Positions 1-7,179 are shown, numbered from the stretch's first letter. The stretch: DNA of 8,037 nt from Solobacterium sp. (GCA_017543025.1 JAFYGX010000048.1:1-8037); one strand, 5' to 3'. Notes: a model not told the origin generated them from the sequence alone. Numbers and translations: made by a program.

Positions 1-270
1 GAAGCAGTTGATCCGATCAGAGGAACGGATACGGAAAACGAGACCGCATTGCTGTTTACCACAAAGACCTGCCCGAACTGTTCGATGGTCGAAAAGCTGA
101 TGGACCGTACCGGATTCCAGTACAAGGTGATCGATGCCGAAGAACATGAGGATCTGGTAAAGCAGTACGGCATCCGTCAGGCCCCGACTCTGGTCATGGT
201 CAGCAGCGATCATGCGGACACCTATCCCAACGCTTCCAACATCATCCGCTATCTGAATACAAGGGCGTAA
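1..270 (+). CDS. C-terminal thioredoxin/glutaredoxin-like domain of a gene truncated at the window edge
   Basis: The frame is open from base 1 to the TAA at 268-270, so this is the 3' end of a longer gene. The visible 89 residues start with an acidic linker (GTDTENE) and then form a small redoxin fold: a beta strand LLFTTKT, the redox pair CPNC (cysteine codons at 70 and 79), a helix with MVEKLMD, the strand YKVIDAEE, and the cis-proline loop QAPTL. A TTG at 49 could start a 73-residue stand-alone redoxin, but no well-placed ribosome site precedes it and the upstream codons stay open. I therefore favour a C-terminal domain. From memory, similar LFTTKTCPNC tails occur on anaerobic ribonucleotide reductases (NrdD) of Clostridia, where they would supply reducing electrons; an FAD-dependent oxidoreductase is another option. 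The fold is well supported. The identity of the parent protein is inference. Confidence 0.75.
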   Translation, partial: EAVDPIRGTDTENETALLFTTKTCPNCSMVEKLMDRTGFQYKVIDAEEHEDLVKQYGIRQAPTLVMVSSDHADTYPNASNIIRYLNTRA

Positions 271-293
271 GGGATCCGCAGAACAGAACCCTG

Positions 294-332
294 AAACCGT
301 CAGACAGAAATCACTGTCCGGCGGTTTTTTTT
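294..332 (+). terminator. Intrinsic terminator after the redoxin-domain gene
   Basis: The arms 294-307 (AAACCGTCAGACAG) and 314-327 (CTGTCCGGCGGTTT) pair over 14 positions with one G-U pair and one A-C mismatch around the loop AAATCA. A run of eight T at 325-332 follows. It ends the upstream gene 24 bases after its stop and separates it from pgcA. Confidence 0.88.
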
Positions 333-388
333 GCCGTCTGCCGGAATGTGCATTGCTGTTCAGGAACTGTGGGGAAATGCGGATAGTC

Positions 389-397
389 TGTTACAAT
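389..397 (+). promoter_or_regulatory. Candidate extended -10 promoter of pgcA
   Basis: TGTTACAAT is a TGn-extended -10 element (TACAAT, five of six to TATAAT) lying 32 bases before the pgcA start. No good -35 box sits 16-18 bases upstream, which an extended -10 can tolerate. Because a terminator lies just before, pgcA needs its own promoter, and this is the best candidate in the gap. Confidence 0.5.
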
Positions 398-416
398 TAA
401 CACAGCAGAAAAGAAC

Positions 417-423
417 AGGAGAG
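417..423 (+). promoter_or_regulatory. Ribosome binding site that fixes the pgcA start
   Basis: AGGAGAG ends six bases before the ATG at 430. The longer open frame back to a TTG at 331 starts inside the T-run of the preceding terminator and has no ribosome site, so 430 is the start. Confidence 0.85.
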
Positions 424-429
424 TTCATT

Positions 430-2130
430 ATGAGTGTGAATTATATGGAAAAATTCCGGACATGGCTGAACAGTATACCGGAATCAGATCCGCTTCATGC
501 GGAGCTGCTGGCCATTCAGGATGATAAGCATGAAATCCGTGAGCGGTTTACAGAAGATCTTGCCTTCGGAACGGCGGGTCTCAGAGGAATTGTTGCGGCA
601 GGAACAAACCGGATGAATTACTATACAGTGGGCCGCGCTACGCAGGGAATTGCCAATTACATTGTGAAAAAGGGGAGAGATATGATGAACCGCGGAGTTG
701 TCATAGCGCATGACCCCCGCTATTTCTCAAAGGAGTTCTCACAGTATGCGGCTGGGATTTTCGCTGCCAACGGCATTCGCGCCTTTTGTTTTCCGGATCT
801 TCGCCCGACGCCGGAGCTTGCGTTTATGGTGCGTTATCTTGGAACGGCGGCCGGCATCAATATTACTGCTTCACATAATCCGAAGGAGTATAACGGGTAT
901 AAAGCCTACTGGGAAGACGGCTGTCAGGTCAGCGCTGCGGTCGCAGACGGGATGACGGAAGAAATCTGCGCGCTTGATTATTTTACCGGTGTAAAGCATA
1001 TGAAGTTTTCGGAGGGAATTCAGACCGGTCTGATTACAATTCTGGATAACGCGTGTGACCGGGCGTATCTGGATACGATCGAGGCGGCGGCGATTCATTC
1101 CGGGGATGAACTGGACCTTTCGATTCCGCTGGTCTACACACCGCTCAACGGGGCAGGTGCGGTTCCGTTCAGCCAGATGATGAAAGACCGCGGGTTTACC
1201 AGCTCGCATATGGTGAAGGAACAGAGTGTTCCGGATCCGGAGTTTTCAACCGTCGGCTATCCCAATCCGGAGAGCCCGAAGGCATTTGCGATGGCAGAAG
1301 CGCTTGGCAAAAAAGTCGGTGCGGAGCTGCTGATGGCAACCGATCCGGATGCGGATCGGTTTGCGATCGAGCTGCTTGGCGATGACGGAGAATATGTATG
1401 GCTCAACGGCAACCAGACCGGTTATCTGCTGGTGAACTATATTCTGGAAGGAAGAAAGGATGCAGGTACTCTGCCGGCAAACGGTGCGATGGTCAAGTCA
1501 ATTGTTACTTCGGATATGTCGGCGGTGATGGCAGACTCCTATGGGGTCCGGATGTTTGAATCACTGACCGGCTTCAAGAATATCTGCGGCAGAATTCCCT
1601 ATCTGGAAGAAAACAACTATACCTATCTGTTCGGCTATGAAGAATCGGTCGGTTATGCGGCGTGCCCTGCGATTCGCGATAAAGACGGAATTTCGGCAGG
1701 CATGCTTGTGGCAGAAGCAGCAGCGTATTACCGGAAGCAGGGAAAGACACTCTGGCAGGTACTTGAAGACTTATATCAGAAGTATGGTTATTATGCGGAA
1801 GATGAACCGAATCTGATTCTTACAGGCGTAGACGGTGCAGAGCGGATCCGCCGTATGATGAATTACCTGCGTTCGCATCTTCCGACTGAGGTGGCCGGGT
1901 TCAAAGTGACGGAAGTGATTGATTATCTGAACGGATTTGACGAAGTGTTCCGTTCCAATGTGCTCCGCTTCTACCTGGAAGATGGCTCATGGTTTGCGGT
2001 CCGGCCGTCGGGAACCGAACCGAAGATCAAATTCTATTTCTATACCTGCCGGGATTCAAAGGAAAAAGCGCAGGCGGTCAATGCGGCAATCCGGGATGAG
2101 GTTCTGCTGCTGGTGAATTCGGTGGAATGA
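430..2130 (+). CDS. pgcA: Alpha-phosphoglucomutase / phosphomannomutase (PgcA type)
   Basis: A 566-residue cytoplasmic enzyme of the alpha-D-phosphohexomutase superfamily, the usual length for the PGM2/PgcA branch. It interconverts glucose-1-phosphate and glucose-6-phosphate through a phosphoserine, linking glycolysis to nucleotide-sugar, glycolipid and glycogen synthesis. All four family signatures are visible: the catalytic loop TASHNP with Ser148, the Mg2+ loop DPDADR at 305-310, the sugar-binding loop GYEES at 402-406, and the C-terminal phosphate-binding loop RPSGTEPK at 525-532. The N-terminal FGTAGLRG motif is also typical. The start is chosen from the AGGAGAG site. The GIY-YIG gene follows 46 bases after the stop with no terminator between, so the two may be co-transcribed. 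Phosphomannomutase side activity is possible; the exact substrate range cannot be read from sequence. Confidence 0.95.
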   Translation: MSVNYMEKFRTWLNSIPESDPLHAELLAIQDDKHEIRERFTEDLAFGTAGLRGIVAAGTNRMNYYTVGRATQGIANYIVKKGRDMMNRGVVIAHDPRYFSKEFSQYAAGIFAANGIRAFCFPDLRPTPELAFMVRYLGTAAGINITASHNPKEYNGYKAYWEDGCQVSAAVADGMTEEICALDYFTGVKHMKFSEGIQTGLITILDNACDRAYLDTIEAAAIHSGDELDLSIPLVYTPLNGAGAVPFSQMMKDRGFTSSHMVKEQSVPDPEFSTVGYPNPESPKAFAMAEALGKKVGAELLMATDPDADRFAIELLGDDGEYVWLNGNQTGYLLVNYILEGRKDAGTLPANGAMVKSIVTSDMSAVMADSYGVRMFESLTGFKNICGRIPYLEENNYTYLFGYEESVGYAACPAIRDKDGISAGMLVAEAAAYYRKQGKTLWQVLEDLYQKYGYYAEDEPNLILTGVDGAERIRRMMNYLRSHLPTEVAGFKVTEVIDYLNGFDEVFRSNVLRFYLEDGSWFAVRPSGTEPKIKFYFYTCRDSKEKAQAVNAAIRDEVLLLVNSVE

Positions 2131-2176
2131 AATCTGCTGCTCTGACAGAACACGAAGGCTGCGGCAGTTAAGAACG

Positions 2177-2740
2177 ATGAATCGGAAACGGATTGTTCCG
2201 GCAGTGATCACTGTAACGGGACTGGTCTCGCTGTTCATGTGCGCAGCGATGGTGATGCGTCTGCCGGTGAGAGCGCCTCTTGGATGGGTAATCGGACTGA
2301 TCGTCTTTCTGCTGTACGGAGTGTACGTAATTGCCCGCATTCCGCGCTGTCAGACGTTCAGTGCAGAGCGGTTTGAAGCGCTCTGGCGGAGTGATCCGGC
2401 AAAACGGAAAGGGTTTTTCTACCGGGACCATCCGGGATGCTATGTGATTCTGATCTACCGGCACAAGCCCGTTCTTCCGTTTTCCTTCGGTTATGAGAAT
2501 GTATATGCAGGCCAGTCGCTGGAAGTGTACCGGAGAGTGCATAATCATCTGAACCGGAAGGGGAATGGTGATGTGTATGCGGATCGGAGATAAGGAAAGT
2601 ATATCGAGATCGAGATTTATCCATGCCGGAAGGAGCAGCTCAATGAACTGGAGATTGCTCTGATCCGCCGGTATCGTGCAGAGTCCTATTATAACCGGAC
2701 GGCAGGGGGCGGAAAAAAGCGGAAGCGCTTCGGGCGGTAG
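2177..2740 (+). pseudogene. Membrane-anchored GIY-YIG nuclease-family gene interrupted by an in-frame TAA
   Basis: The frame from ATG 2177 runs 138 codons to a TAA at 2591-2593, then continues in the same frame for 48 codons to TAG at 2738-2740, giving 187 codons if the stop is read as sense. Residues 6-27 and 35-53 are hydrophobic and probably form two membrane helices, with a short basic loop between. A GIY-YIG-like domain begins near residue 87: GCYVI (GIY strand), VYAGQS at 109-114 (YIG strand), then VYRRVHNHL with the conserved Arg/His helix. After the stop come YIEIEIYP and LNELEIALIRRY with YYN at 171-173, matching the C-terminal catalytic Glu and the usual Asn of the family. The stop thus separates the two halves of the active site. 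A TAT-to-TAA change would explain it. The ribosome site is weak (GAAGG about 18 bases upstream). It may be a decayed gene, a sequencing error, or a truncated membrane protein. Its role is unknown. Confidence 0.75.
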
Positions 2741-2778
2741 CTGATGCAATCTGATGGCAAACACCCGCTGAAAGGGGA

Positions 2779-2784
2779 TATACT
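2779..2784 (+). promoter_or_regulatory. Weak -10 candidate for the flavodiiron gene
   Basis: TATACT lies 31 bases before the ATG at 2816. The only -35 match at suitable spacing is the poor TGGCAA (2755-2760, 18-bp spacer). No terminator separates this gene from the interrupted GIY-YIG gene, so read-through from upstream is an alternative. Confidence 0.3.
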
Positions 2785-2800
2785 TAGTATCAGAAAGAAT

Positions 2801-2808
2801 GAGGAAAA
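2801..2808 (+). promoter_or_regulatory. Ribosome binding site that fixes the flavodiiron start
   Basis: GAGGAAAA lies seven bases before ATG 2816. A longer in-frame ATG at 2744 would add 24 residues that are charged and unlike the family N-terminus, and it has no ribosome site. Confidence 0.8.
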
Positions 2809-2815
2809 CAATTTT

Positions 2816-4018
2816 ATGGACAGCCTGAAACTGAAAGATAATCTTTACTGGGTCGGTATTGAAGATTTCGATATGCGCGTATTCGATATCATCATGACAA
2901 CAGAATACGGATCGAATTTCAATTCCTATATCCTGAAGGGCAGCGAACATACTGCGCTGTTTGAGACTGAGAAGACAAAGTTCTTCGAAGACTATCTCAG
3001 GGAGATTGAACAGGTCACTCCGGTCAGCGCAATTGACTACATCATCATGAATCATACTGAACCGGATCATGCGGACGGCATCGGCGAGCTTCTGAAGCTG
3101 AATCCGGAAATCACTGTAGTCGGAACGGCCGCGGCGATCAACAATCTGAAACAGATCATGAACCGGGAAGATTTCAGCTTCCATGTGGTAAAGAATCTGG
3201 AAACCCTGTCGCTCGGTGACATCACGCTGGAATTTCATCTGCTTCCGAACCTTCACTGGCCGGATACGATGTGGACCTATGCAAAGGAGATTAAGACCCT
3301 TTTCCCGTGTGATTCGTTCGGAAGCCACTTTGCGACAAAGGAAGTGCTCCGCTCACTGGTCAGTGATGAAGAAGGATACTGGAAGGCGACAAAGTATTAC
3401 TTTGACTGCATTCTCGGACCGTTCCGCCGCCCGTTTGTTGTCAACGGACTCAAGCGTCTGGAAACGCTGGATGTGGATATGATCTGCACCGGACACGGAC
3501 CGGTACTGGACAGTCATATTGATGAGATTGTTGCAAAGTATAATGAATGGTGCACACCGGCTGAGAAAACAGTCCGTAATGTAGTCATTCCGTATGTCAG
3601 CGCCTATGGCTATACCGGCATCCTGGCACAGGCACTTGCGGCCGGGCTGAAGGAAGCAGGCGTGAAAGCGGAACTCTATGACATGGTAGAAGAAAAGGAC
3701 AGCGAAAAAGTTCTGGCTGCGATTACCGAAGCAGACGGACTGATGGTCGGTTCTCCGACGATTGTCGGAGAAGCGCTTCCGCCGGTTGCCAATCTGCTGA
3801 ACGGTCTGCATGCGGCGCTTGAAAAAGGCAAGCCTGCAATGGCGTTCGGAAGCTTCGGATGGAGCGGAGAAGCGGTGCCGAATCTTACGGCGCGTCTCAC
3901 GCAGCTGAAATACAATGTGCAGGAAGGCCTGCGGGTGAAATTCAAACCGTCTGAAGCGGATATTGAAGCAGCGAAAGAGCGCGGAAAGCAGTTTGCGGAG
4001 CTTGTAAAGGCACGCTGA
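2816..4018 (+). CDS. fprA: FprA-type flavodiiron protein (A-type flavoprotein)
   Basis: A 400-residue soluble enzyme that in this family reduces O2 to water and/or NO to N2O, protecting anaerobes. Residues 1-250 form a metallo-beta-lactamase-like domain with the complete diiron ligand set: H80, E82, D84 and H85 in NHTEPDHADG, H147 in NLHWPD, D166 in PCDSFGSH and H227 in TGHGPV. These positions agree within one residue with the numbering I recall for characterised clostridial and Desulfovibrio homologues. Residues 255-400 form the FMN-binding flavodoxin domain, with the phosphate loop SAYGYT near 258-263 and the second loop GSPTIVGEALPP. There is no C-terminal rubredoxin or flavin reductase domain, so electrons must come from a separate rubredoxin or reductase not seen here. 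No terminator is obvious after the gene; secG has its own promoter 19 bases downstream. O2 versus NO preference cannot be told from sequence. Confidence 0.94.
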   Translation: MDSLKLKDNLYWVGIEDFDMRVFDIIMTTEYGSNFNSYILKGSEHTALFETEKTKFFEDYLREIEQVTPVSAIDYIIMNHTEPDHADGIGELLKLNPEITVVGTAAAINNLKQIMNREDFSFHVVKNLETLSLGDITLEFHLLPNLHWPDTMWTYAKEIKTLFPCDSFGSHFATKEVLRSLVSDEEGYWKATKYYFDCILGPFRRPFVVNGLKRLETLDVDMICTGHGPVLDSHIDEIVAKYNEWCTPAEKTVRNVVIPYVSAYGYTGILAQALAAGLKEAGVKAELYDMVEEKDSEKVLAAITEADGLMVGSPTIVGEALPPVANLLNGLHAALEKGKPAMAFGSFGWSGEAVPNLTARLTQLKYNVQEGLRVKFKPSEADIEAAKERGKQFAELVKAR

Positions 4019-4036
4019 AGCGGGCAGGAAAAGCTG

Positions 4037-4065
4037 TTTACTTGAAAGCATCGCTCTGATATAAT
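4037..4065 (+). promoter_or_regulatory. Strong sigma-A type promoter of secG
   Basis: The -35 TTTACT (4037-4042) and a perfect -10 TATAAT (4060-4065) are spaced by 17 bp, and TGA directly before the -10 makes it an extended -10. Transcription would begin near 4072, leaving a leader of about 26 bases to the secG ATG. Confidence 0.8.
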
Positions 4066-4097
4066 TAACGGGCTGATGTAAAAAAGGAGTTTTTGAG

Positions 4098-4319
4098 ATG
4101 CTGAATGCATTGTTGATGATCGACAGCGCAATGCTGATTATTCTTACCCTGCTGCAGGGAGGCAAGTCGGACGGTATTTCCGGCGCATTTACCGGAAACG
4201 GCGGTCTGAATCTGTTCGCAAACGTCAAGGAACGCGGGTCTGAGAAAGTGATCTCCAATATCACACTGGTTCTCGGCATTCTGTTCTTCGTTCTTGTAAT
4301 TGCGATTCGAATTGTCTGA
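4098..4319 (+). CDS. secG: Preprotein translocase subunit SecG
   Basis: A 73-residue inner-membrane protein, the small non-essential subunit of the SecYEG channel that assists SecA-driven export. Two membrane helices (about residues 3-19 and 53-73) flank the signature cytoplasmic loop: LLQGGKSDG, then SGAFTGNGGLNLF, the glycine-rich stretch typical of SecG. The length fits the short Firmicutes form. AGGAG at 4085-4089 sits eight bases before ATG 4098, and a strong promoter precedes it. The gene leads the secG-rnr-smpB-ssrA order known from many Firmicutes. Only nine bases separate its stop from a terminator-like hairpin, so secG may be made in excess over rnr. Confidence 0.93.
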   Translation: MLNALLMIDSAMLIILTLLQGGKSDGISGAFTGNGGLNLFANVKERGSEKVISNITLVLGILFFVLVIAIRIV

Positions 4320-4328
4320 AGATCATAG

Positions 4329-4358
4329 AAACAGCCGGAGCATTCCGGTTGTTTTTTT
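4329..4358 (+). terminator. Intrinsic terminator-like hairpin between secG and rnr
   Basis: AAACAGCCGGA (4329-4339) pairs with TCCGGTTGTTT (4344-4354) around the loop GCAT, 11 bp with one G-U pair, followed by a T-run through 4358. The rnr ribosome site starts two bases later. No good promoter is visible between the hairpin and rnr, so it is probably leaky and sets the secG to rnr ratio. Confidence 0.75.
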
Positions 4359-4359
4359 C

Positions 4360-4366
4360 AAAGGAG
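4360..4366 (+). promoter_or_regulatory. Ribosome binding site that fixes the rnr start
   Basis: AAAGGAG lies six bases before ATG 4373. The longer in-frame start at 4349 falls within the terminator stem and lacks a ribosome site, so it is rejected. Confidence 0.85.
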
Positions 4367-4372
4367 AAAATC

Positions 4373-6646
4373 ATGGACATAATGAAAGAAGATATCCTTG
4401 AACTTATAAATAACGCAAGATATCGTACACTTGGCAGAGACGAACTGGCAAAGCGTCTGAATCTGACGCACGCTCTGGAGTATGCGGAGTTTGACCGGCT
4501 GCTGGATGAAATGGAGCAGGATGCGGAGCTGATCCGGGATCGCGCAAATAAATATATGACCCGTGAGCAGGCAGGAATCATCATTGGAGTGGTTCATGTG
4601 AACCGGCGGGGGATCGGCTATGTGGATCGTGAGAACCAGCCGTCAATCATGATTCAGCCGTATAAGCTTCAGGGCGCAATGGAAGGCGATACGGTTGCGG
4701 TCATGGAAGAACACGGACCGACCAGAAACGAATCTGTTCCGGGCCGGGTAGTGAAGATTCTGAAGCGCGGAAAATCATTTGCCATCGGTACATATATCAG
4801 TACGCCGAACGGCCCGCGATTCTGGCCGGATGACGAACGGTTCCGCGGCGTGAGTGTTTCGATGAAGGAACCGGCAGACTTTACGCCGCTTCCCGGCATG
4901 AAAGTTGCGGCGGTAATCGATTCCTACGGCAATCCGATGGAGATGACGTATGTCCGTACAATCGGCTTTAAGGATGATCCGGGAGTGGATCTGCTTTCTG
5001 TACTGCTGGATCATGGATTTTCTCCGGATTTTCCGGAAGAAGTCATGGCTCAGGCAGAAGCGATTCCGCAGGAAGTGCCGGCGGAGGAACTGACTGGAAG
5101 AGAAGATCTTACCGGTGATATTACAATCACGATCGATGGCGATGATTCAATGGATTTTGATGATGCGGTTGCGGTTGTGAAGACAGAAGAAGGCTGGACA
5201 CTCAAGGTCTCGATTGCGGATGTATCGCATTATGTGACGGAAGGAAGTCCGCTGGATCAGGAAGCCGCATTGCGGGGAACGTCCTGTTATGTGATTGATA
5301 AGGTCGTGCCGATGCTGCCGCAGCTTCTGAGCAACGGCATCTGCAGTCTGAATCCGCATGTGATCCGTCTGACGAATACCTGTGAGATGAAGATCAGTGA
5401 GAGCGGCATGGTTACGGATTATAAAGTATATCCGTCGTTTATCCGCTCAACGGAACGGATGACCTATAAAAATGTGAATAAGATTCTGGATAACGATCCG
5501 GAAGTATGTGAGAAATATGCGCATCTGACGGAGATGCTCGGTACACTGAGGGATTGCGCGGATGCGATCAGAGCCCGCCGGATTTCTCAGGGTGCGATTG
5601 ATTTTGCGTCGGACGAATCAGAGATCCGGGTTGATGAAACCGGCAAGCCGATTTATGTCGGACCGGCAGAACGCGGACATGGAGAACGGATCATTGAAGA
5701 CTGCATGATTGTTGCCAATGTGAGCGTGGCACGTCTGATGAACCGGAATGATTTTCCGTGTGTTTACCGTATCCATTCGGAACCGAATATGAAGAAGCTG
5801 ACCAGTTACGGACAGATGGCATATATGATGGGGCATCCGTTCAAAGCCGGAAAGGCAGTTACACAGAAGCAGATTCAGTCCTATCTGGAGTCGATTCAGG
5901 ACACGGATGTATATGATGTGCTGTCCGGACAGATGCTGCGGTGTATGGCGAAAGCTGTCTATGACGCATCCTGTCTTGGGCATTACGGTCTGGCAGAACG
6001 GGAGTATCTTCATTTCACTTCCCCGATCCGCCGGTATCCGGATCTCATCGTGCACCGCATGCTGAGACGGTATTATTACGAAAAGGAATACTCACGCCGG
6101 AAACGGGATGAAGAGCTGACGCGGCAGTATGCGGAAAGCAGTTCGGTCCGGGAAAGAGAAGCAGACGCCGCGGAATATGAATGCGATGATATGAAGAAAG
6201 CCGAATATATGGAGAGCCATATCGGCATGACGGCCGAAGGCATTATCACATCGGTTCATAATTTTGGGTTCTATGTAATGCTTCCGGATACGATCGAGGG
6301 AGTTGTTCATGTGGATTCGCTGTTTGACGGCTATTACCGGTATGACAGTGAGCGTATGGCACTCGTAAACGACAAGACGCATTCCTGTTATCGGATCGGT
6401 GACCATGTGAAGGTTGTTGTGACTGCAGCATCCAAGCAGGCAAAGACGGTTGAGTTCGGCGTTGTCCGTTCCAGCGGCGGCAAACTGAAGGAAAAGACAG
6501 AGCCAAAGCAGAAGAAGCACAACACACGTTCCCGCTCTGCACGGAAGTCAGAACAGTACGGTTATGAACTGAACACAAAGAAGCGCGGATCGAAATCTCC
6601 GCGCGGAAGGAATCAGAATGGCAGATCAAAAAAGCGGAAGGGTTAA
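4373..6646 (+). CDS. rnr: Ribonuclease R (3'-5' exoribonuclease)
   Basis: A 757-residue RNase II/RNB-family exonuclease that degrades structured RNA processively from the 3' end, including messages released by trans-translation. Domains in order: a winged-helix N-terminus (about 1-65), cold-shock/OB domains (about 70-220, with GVVHVNRRGIGYV), the RNB catalytic domain (about 240-570) and an S1 domain (616-698). The catalytic motif TIDGDDSMDFDDA carries D255, D261, D263 and D264, matching the Mg2+-binding aspartates of RNase R. The conserved HFTSPIRRYPDLIVHR block starts at His547. The last ~55 residues are rich in Lys and Arg, as in RNase R tails that help bind RNA or ribosomes. The coding end overlaps smpB by 29 bases, pointing to coupled translation. 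The placement next to smpB and ssrA fits its role in ribosome rescue. Confidence 0.96.
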   Translation: MDIMKEDILELINNARYRTLGRDELAKRLNLTHALEYAEFDRLLDEMEQDAELIRDRANKYMTREQAGIIIGVVHVNRRGIGYVDRENQPSIMIQPYKLQGAMEGDTVAVMEEHGPTRNESVPGRVVKILKRGKSFAIGTYISTPNGPRFWPDDERFRGVSVSMKEPADFTPLPGMKVAAVIDSYGNPMEMTYVRTIGFKDDPGVDLLSVLLDHGFSPDFPEEVMAQAEAIPQEVPAEELTGREDLTGDITITIDGDDSMDFDDAVAVVKTEEGWTLKVSIADVSHYVTEGSPLDQEAALRGTSCYVIDKVVPMLPQLLSNGICSLNPHVIRLTNTCEMKISESGMVTDYKVYPSFIRSTERMTYKNVNKILDNDPEVCEKYAHLTEMLGTLRDCADAIRARRISQGAIDFASDESEIRVDETGKPIYVGPAERGHGERIIEDCMIVANVSVARLMNRNDFPCVYRIHSEPNMKKLTSYGQMAYMMGHPFKAGKAVTQKQIQSYLESIQDTDVYDVLSGQMLRCMAKAVYDASCLGHYGLAEREYLHFTSPIRRYPDLIVHRMLRRYYYEKEYSRRKRDEELTRQYAESSSVREREADAAEYECDDMKKAEYMESHIGMTAEGIITSVHNFGFYVMLPDTIEGVVHVDSLFDGYYRYDSERMALVNDKTHSCYRIGDHVKVVVTAASKQAKTVEFGVVRSSGGKLKEKTEPKQKKHNTRSRSARKSEQYGYELNTKKRGSKSPRGRNQNGRSKKRKG
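6606..6610 (+). promoter_or_regulatory. smpB ribosome binding site inside the rnr coding end
   Basis: AAGGA lies seven bases before ATG 6618 and within the codons for the basic RNase R tail. Ribosomes finishing rnr pass over it, consistent with translational coupling. Confidence 0.7.
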
Positions 6647-7088
6647 GGTCCTGGCAGATAACCGGAAAGCCCGTCACGATTACTTCATTGAAGATACGTA
6701 TGAAGCGGGAATGGCGCTGACCGGCACAGAGATCAAATCGGTAAGAGAAGGAAGGATTCAGCTGAAAGATTCCTATATCTCCATCCGGAAAGGCGAGGCA
6801 TGGATCAAGGGAATGCATATCAGCCCGTATAAATACGGCAATATCTTCAATGTCGATCCGGAACGGGACCGGAAACTTCTGCTTCACAGATATGAAATCC
6901 GCAAGATGTTTGATAAGGTGCGGCTGAAGGGCTATACTCTTGTTCCGCTGCGCATCTATCTCAAAGGCGGAAAAGCGAAGATGGAAGTGGCGCTTGCCAA
7001 GGGTAAGAACCTTGTGGACAAGCGTGAAACGCAGAAGCTCCGTGATGCAAAACGGGAAATGGAGAAGGCGCTGAAATTTACTCGCTGA
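6618..7088 (+). CDS. smpB: SsrA-binding protein SmpB
   Basis: A 156-residue cytoplasmic partner of tmRNA; it binds the tRNA-like domain and places it in the A site of stalled ribosomes, with its C-terminal tail reading the empty mRNA channel. Family blocks are intact: ALTGTEIKSVREGR (33-46), HISPY (67-71), DPERDRKLLLHRYEI (80-94), GYTLVPLRIYLKGGKAKMEVALAKGK, and the tail DKRE (134-137) followed by a basic helix ending KFTR. Length is normal for the family. It starts inside rnr in another frame, 29 bases before that gene's stop, and is followed by a terminator and then by ssrA itself, so the protein and its RNA partner are neighbours but are transcribed separately. Confidence 0.97.
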   Translation: MADQKSGRVKVLADNRKARHDYFIEDTYEAGMALTGTEIKSVREGRIQLKDSYISIRKGEAWIKGMHISPYKYGNIFNVDPERDRKLLLHRYEIRKMFDKVRLKGYTLVPLRIYLKGGKAKMEVALAKGKNLVDKRETQKLRDAKREMEKALKFTR

Positions 7089-7119
7089 GTTTCTGGCAGC
7101 GGAAGAATGACATCCATGG

Positions 7120-7161
7120 ATCAGCCTGATTAAACGAGGAGTTTAATCGGGTTGATTTTTT
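7120..7161 (+). terminator. Intrinsic terminator of smpB
   Basis: CAGCCTGATTAAAC (7122-7135) pairs with GTTTAATCGGGTTG (7141-7154) around the loop GAGGA with two G-U pairs, and the stem can be extended by two A-T pairs outward. A T-run to 7161 follows. Its descending arm and T-run overlap the -35 box of the ssrA promoter. Confidence 0.88.
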
Positions 7162-7179
7162 CTTTTCTGGTGCTATATT
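7152..7179 (+). promoter_or_regulatory. Promoter of ssrA
   Basis: The -35 TTGATT (7152-7157) and -10 TATATT (7174-7179) are spaced by 16 bp, and TGC before the -10 makes it an extended -10. Transcription would start near 7186, leaving about 24 bases of 5' leader to be removed, presumably by RNase P, to give the mature 5' end at 7210. Confidence 0.72.

Noticed and set aside
2631..2663. AGGAG plus ATG at 2643 as a restart after the internal TAA of the GIY-YIG gene
   Set aside because: The spacing looks right, but this ATG is out of frame with the nuclease tail and runs into a stop after six codons. It cannot restore the C-terminal half.
2722..2731. GAAGCGCTTC palindrome near the end of the GIY-YIG gene
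   Set aside because: It has no loop and no T-run and lies within coding sequence for the basic C-terminus, so it is not a terminator.
2168..3328. Long minus-strand open frame of 386 codons
   Set aside because: It lies antisense across the GIY-YIG gene and the flavodiiron gene, both with clear family motifs. Its translation has no recognisable domain and it is explained by codon bias of the + strand genes.
4042..4065. TTGAAA as the -35 box of the secG promoter
   Set aside because: It leaves only 12 bp to TATAAT, too short. TTTACT at 4037 gives the correct 17-bp spacer.
3353..4279. Minus-strand open frame of 308 codons
   Set aside because: It is antisense to fprA and secG, has no ribosome site or known motif, and crosses the secG promoter.
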